From positions 12,591 through 76,590 of the forward strand of contig CAJUEJ010000020.1 of assembly GCA_910585435.1 (NCBI GenBank): a stretch of DNA of 64,000 nt, read 5' to 3'. A program made the position numbers and the translations under genes. The notes under the pieces were generated by a model. It made no database searches and was not told the origin of the DNA. It saw nothing but the letters and a program-made list of their open reading frames with translations. Each line of letters begins with the position of its first letter. Positions within the stretch are counted from its first letter, which is position 1. Below are positions 16,254-24,895 of the stretch, piece by piece. The stretch comes from an uncultured Hungatella sp. GTDB lineage: Bacteria > Bacillota > Clostridia > Lachnospirales > Lachnospiraceae.

Positions 16254-17654
16254 GTGATTCATCAGTATAAAAATAACGGATACCATATTATAATGGATGT
16301 CAACAGCGGCGCAGTTCATGTGGTTGAAGATGTGGTCTATGACGCCGTGGCATTGCTGTCAGAGAAGATGCCGGAGATGGAGACGCCGGGACCTGTCCCC
16401 AAAGAGCTTCAGGCACAGGTGAGAGAGAAGCTGAAAGCAGATTACAGCCTTCAGGATATCGAAGACGCGTTGTCCGACATTCAGGAGCTGATAGACAGAG
16501 AAGAGCTGTTTACCAAAGACGTGTATGAAAACTATGTGGTGGACTTTAAAAAGAGAAAGACAGTGGTGAAAGCCCTGTGCCTTCATATTGCCCATGACTG
16601 TAACTTAGCCTGCAAATACTGTTTTGCAGAAGAAGGAGAATACCACGGCCGCCGCGCCCTGATGAGCTTTGAGGTGGGGAAAAAGGCTCTGGACTTTCTC
16701 ATCGCCAATTCCGGAAACAGGCGCAACCTGGAGGTGGATTTCTTCGGTGGCGAGCCTCTGATGAACTGGGAAGTAGTAAAGAAGCTGGTAGAATACGGCC
16801 GCTCCCAGGAAAAAATTCACAATAAAAATTTCCGCTTCACCCTTACCACCAACGGTGTACTCCTTGACGATGAGATTATGGAATACTGCAACAGGGAGAT
16901 GTCCAATGTGGTCTTAAGCCTGGACGGCCGCAGGGAAGTCAATGACCGCATGAGGCCCTTCCGTAAGGGAGCCGGCAGTTACGATCTGATCGTTCCCAAA
17001 TTTCAGAAATTTGCAGAAAGCAGAAATCAGACAAACTACTACGTCAGAGGAACATTTACCAGGAACAATCTGGACTTTTCGCAGGATGTCCTTCACTTTG
17101 CAGATTTAGGTTTTAAACAGATGTCCATAGAGCCTGTGGTGGCTGCTTCCACGGAACTCTATGCCATACAGGAGGAAGACATTCCAAAGATACTTTCCGA
17201 GTATGATAAACTGGCAGTGGAGTATATTAATAGAAAGAAAGAGGGAAGAGGCTTTAATTTCTTCCACTTCATGATTGATCTGCAGCAGGGCCCCTGTGTT
17301 GCCAAGCGGCTGTCGGGATGCGGTTCCGGCACGGAATACCTGGCAGTGACCCCGTGGGGTGATCTGTACCCCTGCCATCAGTTTGTAGGACAGGAGAAAT
17401 TCCTTTTAGGCAATGTGGAAGAAGGAATCACTAATACAGAAATCCAAGACCAGTTTAAGCTGTGCAATGTCTATGCAAAAGAAAAATGCAGAGACTGTTT
17501 TGCCAGGTTTTACTGCAGCGGCGGATGCGCCGCCAATTCCTACAATTTCCACGGCTCCATTACGGACGCCTATGAGATTGGATGCCAGATGCAGAAAAAG
17601 CGCATCGAGTGTTCCATCATGATCAAGGCAGCCCTGGCGGATATGGATGAGTAA
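16254..17654 (+). CDS. scfB: SCIFF radical SAM maturase
   Basis: 466 residues. An N-terminal peptide-recognition-like region (~1-95) precedes the radical SAM core with HDCNLACKYCFAEEG (CxxxCxxC cluster) and a SPASM domain holding further cysteines (CGSGTEYLAVTPWGDLYPCH, CRDCFARFYCSGGCAANSYN, GC near the end) for two auxiliary 4Fe-4S clusters. It cross-links the ScfA cysteines. The GTG start at 16254 has AAGGAG 7 bases upstream. The order scfA-scfB matches the conserved clostridial arrangement. Confidence 0.95.
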   Translation: MIHQYKNNGYHIIMDVNSGAVHVVEDVVYDAVALLSEKMPEMETPGPVPKELQAQVREKLKADYSLQDIEDALSDIQELIDREELFTKDVYENYVVDFKKRKTVVKALCLHIAHDCNLACKYCFAEEGEYHGRRALMSFEVGKKALDFLIANSGNRRNLEVDFFGGEPLMNWEVVKKLVEYGRSQEKIHNKNFRFTLTTNGVLLDDEIMEYCNREMSNVVLSLDGRREVNDRMRPFRKGAGSYDLIVPKFQKFAESRNQTNYYVRGTFTRNNLDFSQDVLHFADLGFKQMSIEPVVAASTELYAIQEEDIPKILSEYDKLAVEYINRKKEGRGFNFFHFMIDLQQGPCVAKRLSGCGSGTEYLAVTPWGDLYPCHQFVGQEKFLLGNVEEGITNTEIQDQFKLCNVYAKEKCRDCFARFYCSGGCAANSYNFHGSITDAYEIGCQMQKKRIECSIMIKAALADMDE

Positions 17655-17747
17655 TACCCTAAAGCAGACAGTATGTATGGTTTGGGGATAAAAGACAGCT
17701 AAAAGCATAGGAAGACGGCTGTCAAGGAAGAATAAAGGAGAAAAAAG

Positions 17748-19871
17748 ATGAAGAGCAACAAAGGAAAGGGCCTGTTAGGCCTGCTGGCCATTCTCATCTG
17801 TATCGGTGTGTTTGGCTATTTCGGCTATGATACTATGGATGACATCAAGCTGGGCCTGGATCTGTCCGGCGGTGTCAGCATTACGTATCAGACGGTGAAG
17901 GAGAAACCTACAGCAGAGGAGATGTCTGACACCATCTACAAGATGCAGCAGAGAGTACAGAATTACAGCACTGAGGCTGAGGTATATCAGGAGGGCGGCA
18001 ACCGTATCAATATCGATATTCCCGGAGAATCGGATGCCAATGCGGTCCTGAGAGACTTAGGAAAGCCAGGCTCCCTGGTTTTTATGGATCAGAACGGCGA
18101 GACCATTCTCACCGGAGACCAGGTAGCCAGCGCTCAACCCGGAATCGATGAGAAAAACGGTCAGACCGAGTATGTGGTAAGCCTGACCTTCACAGATGAA
18201 GGCGCGGCCACCTTTGCAGAGGCCACTGCCAACAATATCGGCAATATTATCTTTATTATTTATGATGACGAGATCAAGTCCGCTCCTGTCGTCCAGACGG
18301 AAATCACAGACGGTGCGTGTGTCATCACAGGCATGGAGACCTATGAGGAGGCCCAGAACCTGGCAGCCACCATCCGCATCGGTTCCCTTTCTCTGGAACT
18401 GGAAGTGCTCCGCTCTAACGTAGTAGGCGCCAAGCTGGGAGAGGAAGCCATCTCTACCAGCTTAAAGGCGGCAGCCATCGGCTTTGCTATTGTGGTGATC
18501 TTCATGATCGCGGTGTATCTGATTCCCGGCCTTGCCTCCGGGCTTGCACTGGCATTGTACGTAGGCCTGGTTTTGATTCTTCTGGCAGCCTTTGAAGTAA
18601 CCCTGACGCTTCCGGGTATCGCAGGTATCATCCTGTCTATCGGTATGGCAGTGGATGCCAACGTTATTATCTTCACCCGTATCAAAGAGGAAATCGGCGT
18701 GGGAAAGACGGTTCATTCCGCTATCAAGACCGGCTTTGCCAAGGCTTTGTCCGCCATCATCGACGGCAATGTGACCACACTGATTGCGGCGGCCGTCCTG
18801 TTCTGGAGAGGCTCCGGTTCGGTAAAAGGCTTTGCCTCCACTCTGGCTATCGGTATCTTGTTGTCCATGTTTACGGCATTGTTTGTGACAAAAGGCGCTT
18901 TGTACGCACTGTACTGGATGGGATTTCAGGATGCGAAATTCTACGGAATCCGTAAAAATAAAAAGCCGGTGGATTTCCTGGCAAAAAGAAAGCTTTGCTT
19001 TATCATCTCCGCAGTGCTTATGGTGGCAGGCTGGGGATTTATGGGAGTAAGTGCGGCAGGCGGTAGAGGGGCCTTAAACTACGGCATCGAGTTTAAGGGT
19101 GGAACCTCCACCAATGTTACCTTTAATGAGAACCTGAGTATAGAGGATATTTCCGCTAAAGTGGTTCCCATCATAGAGCAGGTGACAGGAGACCCGGAGG
19201 TACAGACCCAGAAGGTAGAAGGAACCAACGAGGTAATCTTTAAGACAAAGACACTGTCTGTCGATCAGCGAGAGGCCCTTGATAAAGCCCTGGAAGAAAA
19301 CTTCGGTGTGGACTCCAGCATGACTACGGCGGAAAGCATCTCCGGCGCGGTCAGCAAAGAGATGAAAGAGGATGCCGTTGTGGCAGTGGTGATTGCCACC
19401 ATCTGTATGCTGGCGTATATTTGGTTCCGGTTTAAGGATATCCGGTTTGCAGCCAGTGCGGTGGCCGCCCTTGTCCATGACGTGTTTGTGGTCCTGACCT
19501 TCTATGCGGTGGCAAGATGGTCCGTAGGTTCCACTTTCATCGCATGTATGCTGACCATCGTAGGTTATTCCATCAATGCCACCATCGTTATATTTGACCG
19601 TATCCGTGAGAATCTGAAGCTTAAGAACAACAAGGAAAGCCTGGCGGATGTGGTAAATGCAAGTATTACCCAGACCTTCACCAGAAGCGTCAACACCTCC
19701 CTGACTACATTTGTCATGGTTCTTGTGCTGTTCATCCTGGGAGTAAGCTCTATCCGTGAGTTTGCACTGCCCCTGATGACAGGAATCATATGCGGCACTT
19801 ACTCGTCTGTGTGCATTACAGGAGCTTTGTGGTATGTTATGACGACCTGGAAAAAGAAAGAGATGAAATAA
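17748..19871 (+). CDS. secDF: SecDF fused protein-export membrane protein
   Basis: 707 residues. SecD half: first helix, DDIKLGLDLSGGVSITY, short periplasmic-type P1 region and five helices with SIGMAVDANVIIFTRIKEE. SecF half starts near residue 410 with NYGIEFKGGTSTNVTF and has TIVGYSINATIVIFDRIREN. Both halves keep the aspartates used for proton-driven pulling on exported chains. A single SecD-SecF chain is usual in many Firmicutes. It is followed after 3 bases by tgt and then yajC, so the Sec accessory genes are kept together. Confidence 0.95.
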   Translation: MKSNKGKGLLGLLAILICIGVFGYFGYDTMDDIKLGLDLSGGVSITYQTVKEKPTAEEMSDTIYKMQQRVQNYSTEAEVYQEGGNRINIDIPGESDANAVLRDLGKPGSLVFMDQNGETILTGDQVASAQPGIDEKNGQTEYVVSLTFTDEGAATFAEATANNIGNIIFIIYDDEIKSAPVVQTEITDGACVITGMETYEEAQNLAATIRIGSLSLELEVLRSNVVGAKLGEEAISTSLKAAAIGFAIVVIFMIAVYLIPGLASGLALALYVGLVLILLAAFEVTLTLPGIAGIILSIGMAVDANVIIFTRIKEEIGVGKTVHSAIKTGFAKALSAIIDGNVTTLIAAAVLFWRGSGSVKGFASTLAIGILLSMFTALFVTKGALYALYWMGFQDAKFYGIRKNKKPVDFLAKRKLCFIISAVLMVAGWGFMGVSAAGGRGALNYGIEFKGGTSTNVTFNENLSIEDISAKVVPIIEQVTGDPEVQTQKVEGTNEVIFKTKTLSVDQREALDKALEENFGVDSSMTTAESISGAVSKEMKEDAVVAVVIATICMLAYIWFRFKDIRFAASAVAALVHDVFVVLTFYAVARWSVGSTFIACMLTIVGYSINATIVIFDRIRENLKLKNNKESLADVVNASITQTFTRSVNTSLTTFVMVLVLFILGVSSIREFALPLMTGIICGTYSSVCITGALWYVMTTWKKKEMK

Positions 19872-19874
19872 GCA

Positions 19875-21005
19875 ATGGAATATAAAATAATTGCAAAAGA
19901 TAAAGGCGCCAAACGGGCAGACGTAAAGACTGTCCATGGCGTCATCCGGACACCGGTCTTTATGAATGTGGGAACCGTGGGGGCCATCAAAGGAGCCGTG
20001 TCGACCGACGATCTGCGAAATATCGGCACCCAGGTGGAGTTGTCCAACACATACCATCTTCATGTGAGAACCGGGGATAAGCTGATAAAACAGTTTGGGG
20101 GGCTTCACAAGTTCATGAACTGGGACAGGCCTATCCTGACAGATTCCGGCGGCTTCCAGGTATTTTCCCTGGCAGGAATGCGCAAGATCAAAGAAGAAGG
20201 GGTGTACTTTAACTCCCATATTGACGGGCGCAAGATCTTCATGGGGCCAGAAGAAAGCATGCAGATTCAGTCAAACCTGGGATCCACCATCGCTATGGCC
20301 TTCGATGAATGTCCCTCCAGCGTGGCTGACAGAGACTACATGGAAAAATCCGTGGATCGGACCACAAGGTGGCTTTCCAGGTGCCAGGCAGAGATGAAGA
20401 GGCTGAACGGCCTGCCGGATACAGTCAACAAACAGCAGCTTTTATTTGGCATCAACCAGGGCGGCATCTACGAGGACATCCGTATCGCTCATGCAAAGAC
20501 TATTTCAGCCATGAACCTGGACGGCTACGCAGTGGGAGGCCTGGCAGTGGGGGAAAGCCATGAGGAGATGTACCGGATCCTGGATGCAGTGGTGCCCTTC
20601 CTTCCGGAGGATAAGCCCACCTATCTGATGGGCGTGGGAACGCCGGCCAATATTCTGGAGGCTGTGGATCGGGGCATCGATTTCTTCGATTGTGTCTACC
20701 CCTCCAGAAACGGACGCCACGGCCATGTGTACACAAACCAGGGAAAGCTGAACCTGTTCAACCAGAAATATGAGCTGGATCCCCGCCCCATCGAAGAGGG
20801 CTGCATGTGCCCGGCCTGCCGTTCCTACAGCAGGGCCTACATCCGGCATCTTCTGAAAGCAAAAGAAATGCTGGGGATGCGATTATGTGTATTGCATAAT
20901 TTGTATTTTTATAATAAAATGATGGAAGAGATTCGCGAGGCAATCGAAGAACACCGCTATGCAGAGTATAAAGCCCATAAGCTGGAAGGCATGGCGGCAA
21001 AATAA
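19875..21005 (+). CDS. tgt: tRNA-guanine (queuine) transglycosylase
   Basis: 376 residues. DSGGFQVFSL, GGLAVGES and FDCVYPSRNGRHGH (with the nucleophilic Asp of the family) and a zinc site CMCPACRSYSRAYIRHL plus His in CVLHNLYFY identify bacterial Tgt. It exchanges the wobble guanine of His, Asn, Asp and Tyr tRNAs for preQ1 or queuine. The ATG is 3 bases downstream of secDF. queA is not adjacent in this window. Confidence 0.95.
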   Translation: MEYKIIAKDKGAKRADVKTVHGVIRTPVFMNVGTVGAIKGAVSTDDLRNIGTQVELSNTYHLHVRTGDKLIKQFGGLHKFMNWDRPILTDSGGFQVFSLAGMRKIKEEGVYFNSHIDGRKIFMGPEESMQIQSNLGSTIAMAFDECPSSVADRDYMEKSVDRTTRWLSRCQAEMKRLNGLPDTVNKQQLLFGINQGGIYEDIRIAHAKTISAMNLDGYAVGGLAVGESHEEMYRILDAVVPFLPEDKPTYLMGVGTPANILEAVDRGIDFFDCVYPSRNGRHGHVYTNQGKLNLFNQKYELDPRPIEEGCMCPACRSYSRAYIRHLLKAKEMLGMRLCVLHNLYFYNKMMEEIREAIEEHRYAEYKAHKLEGMAAK

Positions 21006-21067
21006 CCAGAGAATAAGGAGTTCCTGTGCCGAAGCGGCAGAGAACCAGGCGAGGAGGACAATAATTT

Positions 21068-21361
21068 ATGATTACGGCAAGTGGTGGTATGGGTGTTGGA
21101 TTTTGGGTCGTGTATGCGGCATTTCTCATCGGTTTGATGTATTTTATAGCGATCCGCCCCCAGAACAAAGAGAAAAAGAGGATGGCGGCCTTGCTGGCAA
21201 GTATTGCCGTGGGAGACAGTGTTCTGACCTCCAGCGGATTTTACGGTGTGGTTATCGACATGACAGACGACACCGTGATTATTGAGTTTGGCAGCAACAA
21301 AAACTGCCGGATCCCGATGCAGAAATCTGCCATTGTTCAGGTGGAGAAGCCGGAAGTCTAA
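21068..21361 (+). CDS. yajC: YajC preprotein translocase subunit
   Basis: 97 residues. One membrane helix (GVGFWVVYAAFLIGLMYFIAI) followed by RPQNKEKKRM, a short SH3-like domain (VGDSVLTSSGFYGVVIDMTDDTVIIEFG) and a basic patch. It associates with SecDF at the Sec translocon. GAGGAG upstream supports the ATG at 21068. It is the last gene of the secDF-tgt-yajC unit, which is closed by a strong terminator. Confidence 0.93.
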   Translation: MITASGGMGVGFWVVYAAFLIGLMYFIAIRPQNKEKKRMAALLASIAVGDSVLTSSGFYGVVIDMTDDTVIIEFGSNKNCRIPMQKSAIVQVEKPEV

Positions 21362-21380
21362 AGTGCAGAAGCTTTCAGAA

Positions 21381-21422
21381 AAAAGATCTTTTGTCTGCTA
21401 AAACAGACAGGAGTTCTTTTTT
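21381..21422 (+). terminator. Intrinsic terminator after yajC
   Basis: The arm at 21381-21397 pairs with 21404-21420 through a 17-position stem with one mismatch and two wobbles, a CTAAAA loop and a T-run at 21417-21422. Confidence 0.85.
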
Positions 21423-21430
21423 ATGTTAAA

Positions 21431-21517
21431 GGGGCCGCTCGGAGACGCCTAAGTACCGACGGCCTTCAAGTACCCTGGAGAAAACAATATGATTCCCTCT
21501 CCAGGCTACGTTATCTC
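21431..21517. repeat. Intergenic repeat family, short copy
   Basis: Shares with 30650-30811 a 5' end (GGGCCGCYCGGA), a 32-base core (21449-21480, two differences) and a 23-base 3' end (21495-21517, two differences). Relative to the long copy it lacks the roughly 80-base part that holds the 5' stem arm and one hairpin. A CTGGAG/CTCCAG hairpin remains. It lies between the yajC terminator and the HAD gene. Confidence 0.7.
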
Positions 21518-21546
21518 GACAAGCGAAAGGTCAGGAGGCAGCAGGG

Positions 21547-22158
21547 ATGATAAAAAATATAGTGTTTGATATGGGCAATGTTCTGGTAAGATATGATTCC
21601 ATGAGAACAAGCCGTCAGTTTGCAGAGGACGAAACGGAGCTGAATCTGGTAAACACTTCAGTCTTCGTCTCGCCGGAATGGATATTTTTAGACATGGGCG
21701 TAATGTCAGAAGAAGAAGCCCTTAAAAAGATGCAGGCCCGCCTTCCCCAGGGCCATGCCAGGGAGGCGGCCCGCCTGTGCCTGGAACACTGGCATGAATA
21801 CTGTATGTGGGAAATCCCCGGGATGAGGGAACTGGTCACAGAGCTGAAGGAAAAAGGATACGGCATCTACCTGTGTTCCAACGCATCCCTCCGGATGCTG
21901 TCCTGCTACAGGCAGGTGATTCCTGCCATTGAGCTGTTTGACGGAGTTCTCTTTTCGGCAGAAGTAAAATGCTTAAAACCTCAGAAGGAAATCTACATGC
22001 ATTTTTACAGAAGATTTAATCTGAAGCCAGAAGAGTGCTTCTTTATCGACGATTTGCCGGGAAACATTGAGGGGGCCCGGCAGACAGGTATGGACGGATA
22101 CTGCTTTGCAGACGGAGATGTGGAGAGACTGAAAGCCCGTCTTTTATCATTTGTCTGA
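21547..22158 (+). CDS. HAD family hydrolase (YihX-like phosphatase)
   Basis: 203 residues. Motif I is NIVFDMGNVLVRYD, with the nucleophile Asp and the GN variant typical of YihX-type HAD-IA phosphatases (alpha-glucose-1-phosphatase). Motif II is LCSNAS, motif III KCLKPQKEIY and motif IV FFIDDLPGNIEGARQTGM. The cap is helical (residues ~15-85). It should hydrolyse a small phosphorylated metabolite in the cytoplasm. It is 42 bases upstream of the MATE exporter. The substrate is unknown. Confidence 0.85.
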   Translation: MIKNIVFDMGNVLVRYDSMRTSRQFAEDETELNLVNTSVFVSPEWIFLDMGVMSEEEALKKMQARLPQGHAREAARLCLEHWHEYCMWEIPGMRELVTELKEKGYGIYLCSNASLRMLSCYRQVIPAIELFDGVLFSAEVKCLKPQKEIYMHFYRRFNLKPEECFFIDDLPGNIEGARQTGMDGYCFADGDVERLKARLLSFV

Positions 22159-22199
22159 ATTGTTACAACAAGATAGCAGAAAGTCAGGATTAAAATGAA

Positions 22200-23576
22200 A
22201 TGAATAAGAAAATGGACAAAGCAAAAACTTTTTTTAAAACCAACCGGGGATTTATCAAAGAGACATTCCAGATGGCCTGGCCCTCTGTGCTGGAATCCTT
22301 CTTCGTGGCTCTGGCAGGCATGGTTGATTCCCTGATGGTAAGCACCATAGGGGCCTATGCCGTTGCGGCGGTCGGGCTGACTACCCAGCCTAAGTTCATT
22401 GGCCTTGCCCTGTTTATCGCAGTAAACGTGGCGGTATCCGCCATAGTGGCCCGCCGGAAAGGGCAGCAGGATCAGAAGGGAGCCAACGAAACTCTGGCTA
22501 TGGCCCTGGCATTTATCGTGATTATGGGCGTCATAGTCAGCCTGATCTGTGTCATATTCGCAGACCCAATCATACGCCTGTGCGGATCCGCAGAGGACAC
22601 CCACGAAAGTGCGGTGGCATATTTCAGGATCATTATGGGAGGCATGATGTTCAATATTATCTCCCTGACCATAAACGCGGCCCAGCGAGGGGCAGGAAAC
22701 ACGAAGATCGCCATGAAGACCAATGTGACTGCCAATGTGCTGAACATGATCGGCAACTATCTTCTGATAGGCGGCAATTTCGGCTTTCCGGCTCTTGGAA
22801 TCTACGGGGCGGCACTGGCTACTGTATTCGGGACCGTGGTAGCCTGCGGCATGAGTATTGCTTCCCTGTTTAAGAGAGACGGATTTATCAGTATCTTCTA
22901 TATGATAAAGAAAAAAGTCCGCCTCCGGGCCAGCGCATTGACCAATATTTTCCATATCGGATCCAATATTTTTCTGGAACAGCTGCTCCTTCGCATAGGC
23001 TTTATGTCAACAGCTGTGATGACAGCCAAACTGGGAACCGATGTGTTCGCAGCCCACCAGGTGGGAATGAATGTTATGAGCCTTTCCTTCTCCTTTGGGG
23101 ACGGCATGCAGGTTGCGGCCGTGGCCCTCATTGGAAGAAGCCTGGGAGAGGAACGGCCGGATATGGCACGGCTTTACGGTTTTATCTGCCAGAGAATAGG
23201 AAACACCATCTCCCTGGTGCTGGCAGTGCTGTATCTTCTGGGCGGAAAAGCATTCTTCGGCCTCTATTTCAAAGAGCCTCATATTGTTGCCATGGGAGTG
23301 CAGATTATGCGGATTATTGTGATCGTGGTGATGCTGCAGATTTCCCAGGTGATTTACATGGGCTGCTTAAGAGGCGCAGGGGACGTAAGATTTACCACTA
23401 TAGCGTCCACCTTCAGCGTCACCTTCGTAAGGACTATCAGCTCCTATGTCCTGTGCTACCCCCTGGGGCTGGGAATGGTGGGAATCTGGCTGGGAGTAGT
23501 CTGCGACCAGCTGTCCCGCTTTATTCTGACCCGGTGGAGATTCCGCTCCGGCGTGTGGACGAAAGTAAAAATATAG
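22200..23576 (+). CDS. MATE family multidrug/toxin exporter
   Basis: 458 residues with twelve predicted membrane segments. FQMAWPSVLESFFVALAGMVDSLMVS at the N-terminus and the homologous QLLLRIGFMSTAVMTAKLG with FAAHQVGMNVMSLSF in the second half show the internal duplication of MATE transporters. These exchange Na+ or H+ for cationic drugs or metabolites. AGGAT 9 bases upstream supports the ATG at 22200. The substrate is not predictable. Confidence 0.9.
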   Translation: MNKKMDKAKTFFKTNRGFIKETFQMAWPSVLESFFVALAGMVDSLMVSTIGAYAVAAVGLTTQPKFIGLALFIAVNVAVSAIVARRKGQQDQKGANETLAMALAFIVIMGVIVSLICVIFADPIIRLCGSAEDTHESAVAYFRIIMGGMMFNIISLTINAAQRGAGNTKIAMKTNVTANVLNMIGNYLLIGGNFGFPALGIYGAALATVFGTVVACGMSIASLFKRDGFISIFYMIKKKVRLRASALTNIFHIGSNIFLEQLLLRIGFMSTAVMTAKLGTDVFAAHQVGMNVMSLSFSFGDGMQVAAVALIGRSLGEERPDMARLYGFICQRIGNTISLVLAVLYLLGGKAFFGLYFKEPHIVAMGVQIMRIIVIVVMLQISQVIYMGCLRGAGDVRFTTIASTFSVTFVRTISSYVLCYPLGLGMVGIWLGVVCDQLSRFILTRWRFRSGVWTKVKI

Positions 23577-23640
23577 CAAGCTATAACCCTGGATTATACA
23601 TAAAATTCCAAATAAGTTTATGGGAATTTCAAAACCATTA

Positions 23641-23669
23641 TTGAAATCTCTGTGCAAATGAGATATTAT
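23641..23669 (+). promoter_or_regulatory. Sigma-A promoter of the leuB-ilvD-ilvB operon
   Basis: TTGAAA (23641-23646), a 17-base spacer and TATTAT (23664-23669). It predicts a transcript start near 23676 and a leader of about 120 bases before leuB, which contains a terminator-like structure. Confidence 0.7.
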
Positions 23670-23692
23670 GAAAAGAAATCATTTCTATGATA

Positions 23693-23751
23693 CCAGGGTC
23701 AAGGGGCAAAATCCGATGCAGGCTTGCCTGCAAGAGGATTTTTGAACCTGG
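23693..23751 (+). promoter_or_regulatory. Terminator-like leader structure upstream of leuB (candidate attenuator)
   Basis: Nested pairing: CCAGGGTCAA (23693-23702) with TTGAACCTGG (23742-23751, one mismatch), AAAATCC (23708-23714) with GGATTTT (23736-23742), and TGCAGGC (23717-23723) with GCCTGCA (23726-23732). The inner part resembles an intrinsic terminator because GGA is followed by five T. No T-box sequence and no leucine-rich leader peptide were found, so the signal sensed is unknown. Confidence 0.5.
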
Positions 23752-23797
23752 GATCCGTCAAAAACATAAAAAGGAGCCCTATCAGGGAAGAAAGACC

Positions 23798-24895
23798 ATG
23801 AATTGCAGGATTGTAACCATACCGGGAGACGGAATCGGCCCGGAGATTGTGAGAGAAGCATGCAAGGTGCTTGACAAGACAGGCCAGGTGTTCGGCCATG
23901 ATTTTCAATATACAGAAGTGCTGATGGGGGGCTGCTCCATCGATGCCTTCGGAGTCCCTCTGACAAAGGAGGCCCTTGAGACGGCAAAAGGCAGCGATGC
24001 CGTGCTTTTAGGAGCGGTAGGCGGCAATGTGGGAAATTCCAGGTGGTACGATGTGGCGCCGAACCTAAGGCCGGAGGCAGGCCTTTTAGCCATCCGCAAG
24101 GGCTTGAACCTGTTTGCCAATATCCGTCCCGCATACCTGTACAGAGAGCTGGAACAGGCATGTCCCCTGAAAAAAGAGATTATCGGCGACGGCTTTGACA
24201 TGGTGATTGTGCGGGAGTTGACCGGCGGCCTCTATTTCGGGGAACGCCACACAGAACCGGTGAATGGAGTCATGACAGCAGTAGACACCCTGACTTACAC
24301 AGAGACAGAGATCCGCAGGATCGCCGTCAAGGCCTTTGACATTGCCATGAAGCGGCGGAAAAAAGTTACCAGCGTGGATAAGGCCAATGTGCTGGATTCT
24401 TCCAGGCTCTGGAGAAACGTGGTGGAGGAAGTGGCAAAGTCTTATCCGGAAGTGGAGCTGACCCATATGTTGGTTGACAACTGCGCTATGCAGCTGGTGA
24501 TGAACCCGGGACAGTTTGACGTGATTCTCACGGAAAATATGTTCGGAGACATTTTATCGGATGAGGCCAGTATGATTACTGGTTCCATCGGTATGCTGTC
24601 CTCAGCCAGCTTAAACGAAACCAGATTCGGCCTGTACGAGCCCAGCCACGGTTCCGCGCCGGACATCGCAGGAAAGGATATGGCCAATCCTATTGCCACC
24701 ATTCTTTCTGCGGCCATGATGCTCCGGTATTCCTTTGATTTGGACAGGGAGGCGGATGCCATCGAAAAAGCCGTACAGAAGGTGCTGACAGACGGCTACC
24801 GCACAGGAGATTTGTATTCAGAAGGCTGTACCAAAGTGGGGACGGCACAGATGGGCGACCTGATAGCAGGCAATTTAAAAGGAGAAAAACTATGA
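23798..24895 (+). CDS. leuB: 3-isopropylmalate dehydrogenase
   Basis: 365 residues. IVTIPGDGIGPEIV, the substrate arginines in LFANIRPAYLYRELE and VIVRELTGGLYFGER, SVDKANVLDSSRLWR and the metal aspartates in TENMFGDILSDEASM identify LeuB. It oxidises and decarboxylates 3-isopropylmalate in leucine synthesis. The frame is open back to 23687, but that would translate the leader hairpin; the ATG at 23798, just before the conserved N-terminus, is chosen. It overlaps ilvD by 4 bases. leuA, leuC and leuD are not in the window. Confidence 0.93.
   Translation: MNCRIVTIPGDGIGPEIVREACKVLDKTGQVFGHDFQYTEVLMGGCSIDAFGVPLTKEALETAKGSDAVLLGAVGGNVGNSRWYDVAPNLRPEAGLLAIRKGLNLFANIRPAYLYRELEQACPLKKEIIGDGFDMVIVRELTGGLYFGERHTEPVNGVMTAVDTLTYTETEIRRIAVKAFDIAMKRRKKVTSVDKANVLDSSRLWRNVVEEVAKSYPEVELTHMLVDNCAMQLVMNPGQFDVILTENMFGDILSDEASMITGSIGMLSSASLNETRFGLYEPSHGSAPDIAGKDMANPIATILSAAMMLRYSFDLDREADAIEKAVQKVLTDGYRTGDLYSEGCTKVGTAQMGDLIAGNLKGEKL

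Noticed and set aside
19074..20219. 381-codon open frame on the minus strand across secDF and tgt
   Set aside because: It lies wholly opposite two well-conserved genes, has His/Cys/Gly-rich composition typical of antisense frames and shows no domain or ribosome site.
22005..22955. 316-codon minus-strand open frame opposite the HAD and MATE genes
   Set aside because: Antisense shadow of real coding sequence; no recognisable motif and no promoter or ribosome site.
23676..23797. T-box riboswitch or Leu-rich leader peptide before leuB
   Set aside because: No AGGGTGG-type T-box sequence is present and short leader frames (for example from 23658 and 23668) are not rich in Leu, Ile or Val.
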